A stretch of 28,618 nucleotides of DNA from Prevotella sp. UBA1104 (GTDB lineage: Bacteria > Bacteroidota > Bacteroidia > Bacteroidales > Bacteroidaceae), in assembly GCA_002314055.1 (NCBI GenBank), contig DCBP01000019.1, positions 1 to 28,618 on the forward strand. Reading direction: 5' to 3'. A program made the position numbers and the translations under genes. The number at the start of each line of letters is the position of its first letter. The stretch's first letter is position 1. The notes under the pieces are model-generated. The model did not search any database. It had not been told where the DNA came from and was given only the letters and a program-made list of their open reading frames with translations. Below are positions 8,231 through 14,446 of this stretch, piece after piece.

Positions 8231-8290
8231 ATTGTTTTTTTTTTTAGTCCTTAATTATATTTTCTATTAAAACTTCTTATTAACTGAACT

Positions 8291-8464
8291 TTCTGATTTA
8301 TATTCTTCCCCTCTCCCGTCTCCCCTTCCAGGGGAGAAGCAGTTAGCCTTATAAGGCAAGTGTAACTAATATTTAGTTATTATATAGCTGACAATATTTC
8401 GTTATTTGGTAACTGCTCCGCCCCTGGAAGGGGAGGCGGGGGAGGGGAAGATATAAATCCGAAA
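8291..8464. mobile_element. 174-bp inverted-repeat (MITE/REP-like) element
   Basis: Two arms of about 55 bp, 8291-8345 and 8410-8464, are nearly complementary. Each contains the core CCCCTTCCAGGGG or CCCCTGGAAGGGG, itself a palindrome, inside a C-rich/G-rich stretch, and each arm ends near the centre in CAGTTA/TAACTG. The 64-bp spacer is AT-rich and codes for nothing. Outside the arms, CTATTAAAACT-like words occur at 8264-8283 and 8486-8503, perhaps a duplicated target. It fills most of the 283-bp gap between the ATP-grasp and CDP-alcohol transferase genes. No -7 box for the downstream gene is visible, so transcription must read through it or start at a weak site. Confidence 0.75.
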
Positions 8465-8513
8465 CTTGAATTCTTATTAATATCCCTATTAAAACTCCTT
8501 ATTGATGCTCCTA

Positions 8514-9314
8514 TTAATATTCCTTATTAACAAGTCCGGCTATAGCCTCAGCCGCCTGTTTGCGGCAGACGGAGAAGCTGGGCCAGTCGTTGAAGTCGAT
8601 AATAGCGTAAGATCCGTCGCGGCGCACTATACAGTCGCCTCCGTAGACAAGAATTCCTGTAAGACGGGCGAGCTTTGTGGCGTCAGCATGCAGCCTCGCC
8701 ATGTCGAATCTTGTATGCAGAGGCTTTCCGTTAATCTTCTCGTCGCCGAATTTAGAGAAATTCCCGTCGGTAGGGTAGCAGGTAAAGAAGAATTCGGTTC
8801 CCGCCACGCCATAGAACTTCACGAGGTCTCCTGCTACATGTGCCGTTACTACGAGGTTGCTTATTCCTCTTTTCCGGAATTCACCGATTATCAGGGCCTT
8901 TTCGTTGTCGTCGGCAGCAAACCTCACGTCGCCTTTCTCCTGTGCCGCTTCGTCGCCGCGCTTTATCCACCATCCCGAGTTGCCTTGCAGTGGGGCAGCC
9001 GGGATATTGTGGCTTCTCATCAGAGAGTCGATGTGGCTTCGCGAGCTGCGGGCAACAGCCGTGGCACTGTTTATTACTGCGGCGTGGCTCCCGGCATCCG
9101 CAAGAATCTTCAGAGCCTCCTTTCCCCTCGCCATAGAGAGAATAAGGTGGGCATCTTCAATAAAGCCTCTGTTTGCCGGCAGTTCCTCTTCTGGGATAAA
9201 GGTGTTGCAGCCAACAAGAGCCGCTGTAGCTTGCATTATTGCGCGGTCTCTGTCAACAGAGTTTGGCGAGAAGCGCTCAGCGCGGTAGACGGCAATTATT
9301 TTCTTTCCAACCAT
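8514..9314 (-). CDS. ATP-grasp domain protein
   Basis: A 266-residue soluble protein whose C-terminal half looks like an ATP-grasp kinase or ligase. Lys118 in WWIKRGD fits the ATP-binding lysine. VTAHVAGDLVKFYGV (156-170) fits the segment that contacts the adenine and substrate. GGDCIVRRDGSYAIIDFNDWPSF (225-247) fits the metal-binding end, with Asp240 and Asn242. The Asp-x-Asn-x-x-Pro ending and the DLVKFYGV segment recall inositol polyphosphate 5/6-kinase-type ATP-grasp enzymes, but RimK- and D-Ala ligase-type proteins share the Asn-x-x-Pro pattern, so the reaction is open. Its ATG overlaps the nucleotidyltransferase stop (TAATG, 9312-9316), so the two are coupled. The N-terminal 100 residues are not recognised. 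I infer that it phosphorylates or ligates the alcohol that the neighbours activate. Confidence 0.75.
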   Translation of the reverse strand: MVGKKIIAVYRAERFSPNSVDRDRAIMQATAALVGCNTFIPEEELPANRGFIEDAHLILSMARGKEALKILADAGSHAAVINSATAVARSSRSHIDSLMRSHNIPAAPLQGNSGWWIKRGDEAAQEKGDVRFAADDNEKALIIGEFRKRGISNLVVTAHVAGDLVKFYGVAGTEFFFTCYPTDGNFSKFGDEKINGKPLHTRFDMARLHADATKLARLTGILVYGGDCIVRRDGSYAIIDFNDWPSFSVCRKQAAEAIAGLVNKEY

Positions 9315-10039
9315 TATTTTCCCCTCAGAAAAGCCTCCGCCTTATTAATATCTTCCTTGTGGTCGATGTCGAGAATCTTGGAGAATTTGTAAGCCTGCAG
9401 CTTCAAACCGTCTTTCACGAGAGCCCTTTGGAAGTTTCTCATCCTGCTTTCGCCTCGCTCCACGCATTTCCTTAGAGTGGCGATGGATTTGCCAGACAGT
9501 CCGTAGATGCCTCCCGAAATAAGAGAGCAGCCGTCTTGAGAGTCGTGGAAGCCCGTAATTTCCATATCGTTGCCGGTAGAAATATAGAGCGGCTTCTCGT
9601 CGTCGATATAGTCGGTAACCGCCATCAGTCCGTCGTCCTCTCCGTTTTCCACCAAGCGTTTCAGCTGTTCGATGTATTCTTTGAACTCCTCTTTGCGGAA
9701 GATCGTGTCGACGGTGGTAAGGCAGAACGTAGAGCCTTCGAGATATTTGCTGATTTCAAACATGCTGTGCATAGAGCTTGGTGTGGTCTTCACCAAGAAG
9801 CGCAGCGGTATGCGGCGGCCTCTCAGTCCGTCTTCCTGCAGATGAGCCAGGTGCTGGCTTACGAGAGTCGTCATACTGTTGCAGATGACGATGATTTCTT
9901 CCGCCTCGTTTTGCATGAAGATGTCAATCAGTCTGTCGACAAGGCATTCTCCGTTTATCTTTACAAGTGGTTTCGGCACCTCGATTCCCTCCTTGGCGAG
10001 TCTGGAACCTTCGCCTGCCGCTATAATTGCATATTTCAT
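9314..10039 (-). CDS. MobA-like NTP transferase (nucleotidyltransferase)
   Basis: This enzyme is expected to join a nucleotide to a phosphorylated small molecule with release of pyrophosphate. The 241-residue protein has the N-terminal NTP-binding loop AAGEGSRLAKEG (7-18), PKPLVKING (22-30, Lys23) and a metal-binding Asp111 in LTTVDTIF, then ISGGIYGLSG in the sugar/alcohol-phosphate half and LDIDHKEDINKA near the end. It heads a cassette with an ATP-grasp protein, a CDP-alcohol transferase and a HAD protein, which favours a cytidylyltransferase (like inositol-1-phosphate or phosphocholine cytidylyltransferases) over a sugar-nucleotide enzyme. ATG is at 10039; a 28-bp tandem copy of this start region lies just upstream and carries a second, out-of-frame ATG at 10067. 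Confidence 0.87.
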   Translation of the reverse strand: MKYAIIAAGEGSRLAKEGIEVPKPLVKINGECLVDRLIDIFMQNEAEEIIVICNSMTTLVSQHLAHLQEDGLRGRRIPLRFLVKTTPSSMHSMFEISKYLEGSTFCLTTVDTIFRKEEFKEYIEQLKRLVENGEDDGLMAVTDYIDDEKPLYISTGNDMEITGFHDSQDGCSLISGGIYGLSGKSIATLRKCVERGESRMRNFQRALVKDGLKLQAYKFSKILDIDHKEDINKAEAFLRGK

Positions 10040-10088
10040 TATTATATATTATAAGTCAAAATTTCATTATTATATATTATAAGTCAAT
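10033..10088. repeat. 28-bp tandem duplication over a start codon
   Basis: 10033-10060 and 10061-10088 are identical except for the last base. The unit contains the start codon of the nucleotidyltransferase gene and the bases before it. In the upstream copy the ATG (10067-10065, minus strand) reads Met-Lys-Phe-stop, because 28 is not a multiple of three. Confidence 0.9.
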
Positions 10089-10094
10089 TTTTTG

Positions 10095-10102
10095 CAAAGT
10101 TA
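10095..10102 (-). promoter_or_regulatory. -7 box for the nucleotidyltransferase operon
   Basis: On the minus strand this is TAACTTTG, a full match to the Bacteroidetes TAnnTTTG -7 element, about 56 bp upstream of the ATG. No clean TTTG is visible at the expected -33 position. Transcription would begin near 10088, so the leader would contain the duplicated, out-of-frame start codon. Confidence 0.55.
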
Positions 10103-10238
10103 TTATAATCCGTTATAAAAAAAGAAACAATTCAGAGTATTTTAGTTTTTTTATATCCTTTGGGTGAGCTTGGACTGATAATTTCGACTGTAAGATTCTG
10201 TGTCTTGACATCGCCAATTCCTCATTCCAAATACAAAA

Positions 10239-10269
10239 TGTTACATTGTTTCATTGTTACATGTTTCAT
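10239..10269. repeat. Short tandem duplication in the PiT/NTase gap
   Basis: TGTTACATTGTTTCAT (10239-10254) is followed directly by TGTTACATGTTTCAT (10255-10269), one base shorter. The 360-bp gap between the convergently unrelated PiT 3' end and the nucleotidyltransferase promoter holds this, the PiT terminator and nothing else that I can identify. Confidence 0.7.
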
Positions 10270-10290
10270 TAAGCACCTTGCGAAAGTGCA

Positions 10291-10348
10291 AAAAAATCCT
10301 TCGCCGTATTGACGCATCGTGCATCAAAGATTTTACGGCGAAGGATTT
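10291..10348 (-). terminator. Rho-independent terminator after the PiT gene
   Basis: AAATCCTTCGCCGTA (10294-10308) pairs exactly with 10334-10348. Read on the minus strand the stem is followed by a run of T (10296-10291), as expected for the PiT transcript that ends at 10400. The 25-nt loop is itself nearly palindromic (TTGACGCATCGTGCATCAA), so the stem may extend as a second hairpin. A further small stem, GTGTAG/CTACAC, lies between it and the PiT stop (10353-10382). Confidence 0.85.
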
Positions 10349-10399
10349 ATGAGTGTAGTAGACAGTGTGTTCTATGCTACACCTTGATAGTTGATTGTT

Positions 10400-12658
10400 T
10401 TATACTTCCGCATCCTCATCGATAAATTTGCGGGCGGCGCGGAGCTGATGGCGCATGATGCTGATAAGCTCCTGACTCTCCTGAAGGATGTTCAGGTAGA
10501 GGATGGAAATCTTCAGGTTCTGTGCGGCGTTGCTGTCCTGCTGCATGCGGTTGATGTGGCGCAGACGCAGAGCCGAGAGGTCGTCCTTGCATTCGTCGGA
10601 GATGGTGAGCGTCTCGCGGTAGAGGTCGTAGCGGTTGGTAGAAATCATCTGCTCCGTATGACTCATCAGTTCGTTCATCTGTCGGCGCACATTCTCGAAT
10701 TCTTTTATATAAGATTCCGGCATCGGCTGGAAATTGTTGTCAACGTGCTCCTTGATTGGGTCGAGCATGCGGCGCAGGCAGTACATATACTGCTGGTTGC
10801 AGTTGGCACCGACGTGGAACCATGTGTTTCTTTCAAGAGCGATGTTCTGCGGAATGCGGCGCATGGCAAGGAATTCCTGTCGGCGGATCTTCTTCAGCGT
10901 GTCGCGCTCGTTGTTGATTTCGCGGTAGACAGAGCGCAGCTCCTTGAGGTTGTTGCCCGTAAGACCGTCGATAATCTTGTTGAACTCATCGATAGTGAAC
11001 CTTGTAACGAAACTTTGCGTGCGCCCTACATGCTTGCGGAGCAAGTCCCAGACAATATCCTTGTCGCGTGTGCGCATCATGAGCTGGAACACGTCGTCCT
11101 TACTTTCATTAGCCTGTTTCTTCTTGTAAGCTCTTCCGCTGCGCCAGAGCAGGTAAATGTCGAGAAGCATAAAGGCAATCATGATAGGGAAGCCGCCGAA
11201 GTGCATCATCGTACATACCAGGGCGCATGCTGCAAAGGCAACACCGGCTGTAACGAACCATCCACCGATGACCGACAGCACTCCCGTTACACGGAACACG
11301 GCACTGTCGCGGCTCCATGCCTTGTCGGCGAGCGATGAACCCATTGCCACCATAAACGTAACGTAGGTAGTAGAGAGAGGCAGTTTATAGTTCGTACCGA
11401 TAATTATAAGCATGGCGGCAAGAACCAGGTTGACGGCAGCGCGCACCTCGTCGAAGGCGGCACCGTTGGCAATTATTGCCTCCTCCTTGTTAAATCTCTT
11501 GTCAATCCATTTCGAAGAAGACTTAGGCATGATCTGAGCCAGTCCGTTGCCCATATCCTGTACGGCACGCACGATGGAACGAGCCACCTTAGAAGAACCG
11601 AACATTTCGTCGCCCTCATCCTGTCGGCTTAGGTCAACACTCGTCTTCACCACGTTTTGCGCCTTCTTGGATGTAGCCATTGCCACAATCATGATGATGC
11701 CGGCAATAAGCAAGTAAATCAGCGGACTCTTGGCTGAGGTCATCAGCGAGGTCATCATATAGCCGTTGTAGTTGCCGTTGCCGTTGGCAAGATAATCCTG
11801 AAGGGAGTCAAGACCGGCGAGCGGCACACCGATAAAGTTTACGAGGTCGTTGCCGGCAAATGCCATTGCAAGGGCGAAGGTGCCGAGCAACACGATAATC
11901 TTGAACACGTTGACGTGGAAGAGGTAAAGAATCTCGTTGAGTATGGTTGAAGCAACAAATACTATAAGCAGCAACATCGGAGTGTTGCCCTTTATGAAAT
12001 CCTTGATGTTGTCGCCGATGAAAGGCGAGCCTCCGAGTCCCTTGATAAATATGAAGTAGGCAAGAGCCGTGAAGGCTATGCCACCGAAAATGGCGATGGA
12101 ATAGCGCAGGTGCTTGGTGTAGTTGAATGTGAAGACGAGGCGCGACAGCCACATCACTATTGTTCCGAAGAAGAAGGCTATAGCCACCGACACGAAGATG
12201 GCTATGATTACGCTCAGAGCCTTGCTACTGTTGAGCAAGTCGGTAAAGCCGAGCGACGGGTCGGCGTTCATTTTGAAAAGTGCCAGGATGAACGTAGCGC
12301 CGAGCAGCTCGAAAACCAGCGACACAGTGGTTGACGTAGGCATTCCGAGAGTGTTGAAAATGTCGAGAATGACGACATCCGTAACCATTACCGCAAGGAA
12401 AATCGTCATAACCTCAGCAAAAGAATAGTTTGCCGGGTGCATGATGCCGTGTCTCGCCACGTCCATCATTCCCGCACTCATCACAGCTCCGATGAGCACG
12501 CCCATAGATGCGATAATGAGCACCGTGCGGAATTTAGCCACTTTGGCTCCGATGGCAGACTGCAGGAAGTTTACGGCATCATTGCTCACTCCCACGAATA
12601 AGTCGAAAACCGCCAGCAGAAGCAGGAAAGCGACAATTATAAAATAGATTGATTCCAT
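10400..12658 (-). CDS. Inorganic phosphate transporter, PiT family, with C-terminal PhoU-like domain
   Basis: An inner-membrane transporter, predicted to import phosphate with a cation. The first about 500 residues are hydrophobic with roughly ten membrane helices and the two inverted PiT repeats: GVSNDAVNFLQSAIG (23-37) in the first half, and AAVNLVLAAMLIIIGTNYKLPLSTTYV in the second. From about 520 to 752 the protein is soluble and helical, with a PhoU-like end (LNILQESQELISIMRHQLRAA). The 752-residue length agrees with the two-domain Bacteroidetes form; E. coli PitA lacks the soluble part. In other bacteria PhoU-like proteins restrain phosphate uptake, so the fusion probably regulates the channel in cis. 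It is monocistronic: own -7 box upstream and a strong terminator downstream. Confidence 0.94.
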   Translation of the reverse strand: MESIYFIIVAFLLLLAVFDLFVGVSNDAVNFLQSAIGAKVAKFRTVLIIASMGVLIGAVMSAGMMDVARHGIMHPANYSFAEVMTIFLAVMVTDVVILDIFNTLGMPTSTTVSLVFELLGATFILALFKMNADPSLGFTDLLNSSKALSVIIAIFVSVAIAFFFGTIVMWLSRLVFTFNYTKHLRYSIAIFGGIAFTALAYFIFIKGLGGSPFIGDNIKDFIKGNTPMLLLIVFVASTILNEILYLFHVNVFKIIVLLGTFALAMAFAGNDLVNFIGVPLAGLDSLQDYLANGNGNYNGYMMTSLMTSAKSPLIYLLIAGIIMIVAMATSKKAQNVVKTSVDLSRQDEGDEMFGSSKVARSIVRAVQDMGNGLAQIMPKSSSKWIDKRFNKEEAIIANGAAFDEVRAAVNLVLAAMLIIIGTNYKLPLSTTYVTFMVAMGSSLADKAWSRDSAVFRVTGVLSVIGGWFVTAGVAFAACALVCTMMHFGGFPIMIAFMLLDIYLLWRSGRAYKKKQANESKDDVFQLMMRTRDKDIVWDLLRKHVGRTQSFVTRFTIDEFNKIIDGLTGNNLKELRSVYREINNERDTLKKIRRQEFLAMRRIPQNIALERNTWFHVGANCNQQYMYCLRRMLDPIKEHVDNNFQPMPESYIKEFENVRRQMNELMSHTEQMISTNRYDLYRETLTISDECKDDLSALRLRHINRMQQDSNAAQNLKISILYLNILQESQELISIMRHQLRAARKFIDEDAEV

Positions 12659-12699
12659 AATGAATGTAATTGTTTTGTTATTTTCTGAATTTTCTGCTG

Positions 12700-12707
12700 C
12701 AAAGGTA
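12700..12707 (-). promoter_or_regulatory. -7 box for the PiT gene
   Basis: On the minus strand TACCTTTG fits TAnnTTTG and is followed by GCAGCAG, a run also seen after the minus-strand box at 14247. It lies 42 bp upstream of the ATG at 12658. The -33 position has no good TTTG, so activation by a regulator is possible. Confidence 0.55.
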
Positions 12708-12881
12708 AGTCGGGCATATTACAAGCGGTTTAAACAGATATTTCATTTGTGTTACAATTTATTCTTACGTTTAATCTACTGAACAAAATATGAGTCTTAA
12801 ATTAATCTAACCAGGGTAATCCTTATGTCGGAAACTTTAACTGACGGGGAAATGAAAAAGTAAAATTTTTATAGCTTACCC

Positions 12882-12912
12882 TTTGAAGTTAAAACAAAAA
12901 TGTCTAATTTTG
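12882..12912 (+). promoter_or_regulatory. Promoter of the thioesterase gene
   Basis: TTTG (12882-12885), exactly 19 bp, then TAATTTTG (12905-12912): a full match to the Bacteroidetes consensus. Transcription should begin near 12919, about 20 bp before the ATG at 12940. This rules out the longer reading frame that begins at 12883, since that start would lie inside the promoter. Confidence 0.85.
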
Positions 12913-12939
12913 CTATCGATATATAACAGTATTACGATT

Positions 12940-13422
12940 ATGAGAAAAATTTCAAATCCTTTTGTCGGAAAAGAAGGCTATAACTGCTTTGGCTGTTGTG
13001 AGGGGAACCCCGTAGGAGTGCACATGACATTCTTTGAAGACGGAGACGATGTGGTAAGTTTCTGGAAACCGCAACCCGCATACCAGGGATGGGTGGATAC
13101 GCTGCATGGCGGAATACAAAGCACACTGCTTGACGAAACGGCTGCGTGGGTGGTTTTCAGAAAGCTTCAGGCAATTGGAGTTACTACAAAGCTGGAGGTT
13201 AGATACCATAAACCCGTGAAGACGACAGATTTGCAGCTTACTCTCCGCGGACATATCGTAGAGCAGAAACGCAACCTCGTAACCATTGACTTGACTCTTG
13301 AGAACTCCAGGGGAGTTGTATGTACTACGGCTCGTGCCGTGTATTATGTGTACGACAGGGAACGGTCGAAGGAAATGGGCTTTGAAGGTTGCGGACTGGA
13401 AGGGGAGGAACTGCTACTCTGA
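12940..13422 (+). CDS. PaaI-family hotdog-fold thioesterase
   Basis: A 160-residue soluble protein predicted to hydrolyse an acyl-CoA or similar thioester; the substrate is unknown. The hotdog core has the PaaI-type motif LHGGIQSTLLDETAAW (His56-Gly57-Gly58, Asp65, Glu66), followed by TTKLEVRYHKPVKTTDLQL and a closing strand that ends VCTTARAVYYVY. The N-terminal NCFGCCEGNPVG (15-26) is a Cys-rich signature common in this subfamily. The ATG at 12940 is chosen because a perfect promoter sits at 12882-12912, inside the extra 19 residues of the longer frame. Divergent from the PiT gene; the response regulator follows after 78 bp and may be cotranscribed. Confidence 0.87.
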   Translation: MRKISNPFVGKEGYNCFGCCEGNPVGVHMTFFEDGDDVVSFWKPQPAYQGWVDTLHGGIQSTLLDETAAWVVFRKLQAIGVTTKLEVRYHKPVKTTDLQLTLRGHIVEQKRNLVTIDLTLENSRGVVCTTARAVYYVYDRERSKEMGFEGCGLEGEELLL

Positions 13423-13500
13423 TTTCGTCGTCGCTACCTAAAATGGATAGATATAGAATTAAATCCGGAACTTGGATAAATAGAATAAAAGCAAACACAA

Positions 13501-14139
13501 TTGGATATACTAATAGCTGATAATCAAGATATAACCTACGAAGGACTTGCCAGCGTGTGCAGTTCTTTGACTGATGCGCATGTCTGCAGAATTGCAGACA
13601 AGGCTTCGCTGATTGAAAGACTGAAAACCTCAGATCTCGTCGTTGTAATAATCGACTACACGTTGTTTGATATAAATGATGTGGAAGAACTGCTGATTCT
13701 AAGTCAACGTTTCATAAATACAAAGTGGGTTCTCTTCAGCGAAGAGCTGAGTCGCGACTTTGTAAGACAGATTGCCGTAGTGTCGCAAAACTTCAGTATC
13801 GTGTTGAAGGAGTCGCCGCTTTATGAGATAAAGGCTGCTGTCAACGCTGCCTTGAAGAGCACACGCTTTATCTGTCAGCATACGGCGGAAATGCTAATCC
13901 TGCCGGAGGAGAAAAATGAAGAAACGGTGAAGCTTACTCGTACTGAAAAGGAAATACTGAGGGATATTGCCAGCGGCATGACGACAAAAGAAATTGCCGA
14001 GAAGCGCATCTCAAGTTTTCATACTGTAAACACTCACCGAAAGAACATCTTCCGCAAGCTCGGGGTCAACAATGTTCATGAGGCAACGAAATATGCACTG
14101 AGGGCAGGACTCGTGGATTCGGCAGAGTATTATATTTAG
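13501..14139 (+). CDS. LuxR-family (NarL-type) response regulator
   Basis: A 212-residue DNA-binding regulator. Residues 1-120 form a receiver domain: acidic Asp7 in ILIADNQD, phospho-acceptor Asp52 in VVIIDYTLFD, and Lys near 103 in IVLKESPLYE. Residues about 145-205 are a LuxR-type helix-turn-helix (LTRTEKEILRDIASGMTTKEIA, then SSFHTVNTHRKNIFRKLG). The start is TTG at 13501: an in-frame stop (13486-13488) closes the frame just upstream, and no ATG gives a complete receiver strand. No sensor kinase is encoded nearby, so it is an orphan. It lacks its own consensus promoter and follows the thioesterase by 78 bp. Targets cannot be told from sequence. Confidence 0.9.
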   Translation: MDILIADNQDITYEGLASVCSSLTDAHVCRIADKASLIERLKTSDLVVVIIDYTLFDINDVEELLILSQRFINTKWVLFSEELSRDFVRQIAVVSQNFSIVLKESPLYEIKAAVNAALKSTRFICQHTAEMLILPEEKNEETVKLTRTEKEILRDIASGMTTKEIAEKRISSFHTVNTHRKNIFRKLGVNNVHEATKYALRAGLVDSAEYYI

Positions 14140-14156
14140 CTTTTCAGAAATAAAAA

Positions 14157-14246
14157 CGGCGGTGTTTCCCAACACCGCCAGTCCAACTTTTGTTTTCTAA
14201 CTAACTTATTATCAACTATTCATTACTCATATTGAATTCACTGCTG
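14157..14246 (-). ncRNA. Candidate small RNA between response regulator and LacI genes
   Basis: On the minus strand a -7 box (TAACTTTG, 14254-14247) is followed after about 65 bp by a perfect 9-bp hairpin and a T-run (GTTTTTATTT). No gene on this strand lies between them, so a transcript of about 90 nt is predicted. It contains a tiny frame, ATG AGT AAT GAA TAG. No TTTG is seen at -33, which is the main weakness. The hairpin could equally be just a terminator for the response regulator. Confidence 0.3.
14158..14179. terminator. Bidirectional hairpin terminator
   Basis: GGCGGTGTT (14158-14166), loop TCCC, AACACCGCC (14171-14179). It lies 18 bp after the response regulator stop. On the plus strand the following bases are only loosely T-rich (CTTTTGTTTTC after 8 bases); on the minus strand a proper T-run follows at once (complement of 14151-14156). 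It can therefore stop transcription both ways, and better on the minus strand. Confidence 0.85.
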
Positions 14247-14254
14247 CAAAGTTA
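14247..14254 (-). promoter_or_regulatory. Orphan minus-strand -7 box
   Basis: TAACTTTG on the minus strand, followed by GCAGCAG as at the PiT promoter. It points away from the LacI gene toward the response regulator 3' end, where no minus-strand gene exists. Confidence 0.4.
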
Positions 14255-14299
14255 CGATTATTTTATGCTTGTATGTTAGGTTTTTATCATAAAAACATA

Positions 14300-14338
14300 C
14301 GTAAACGTTTGCGAAATCAAACTTATTTATTAATTTTG
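14300..14338 (+). promoter_or_regulatory. LacI-gene promoter with overlapping palindromic operator
   Basis: TTTG (14308-14311), 19 bp, TAATTTTG (14331-14338): a full consensus promoter. The palindrome CGTAAACGTTTGCG (14300-14313; only one symmetric pair mismatched, central CG) is of the type bound by LacI-family regulators and covers the -33 box. The LacI-family protein encoded about 110 bp downstream is the obvious candidate to bind it, giving negative autoregulation. Confidence 0.75.
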
Positions 14339-14446
14339 CAACGATTACACCTAATAATTCTTATCTAAAGGGAATTTCCCCCATTTGTCATGCAGTATAA
14401 TGTCAAACGGCAGATATTAATTTAGCAACTATTCAGTATACGGATT

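Noticed and set aside
8502..9392. 296-codon plus-strand frame over the ATP-grasp gene
   Set aside because: The minus-strand frame has the ATP-grasp motifs and a TAATG junction to its neighbour; the plus frame has no recognisable feature.
7283..10039. Bacteroides-type inositol-lipid cluster
   Set aside because: The CDP-alcohol transferase suggested it, but no myo-inositol-phosphate synthase or PgpA-like phosphatase is present, and the nucleotidyltransferase and ATP-grasp genes do not belong to that cluster.
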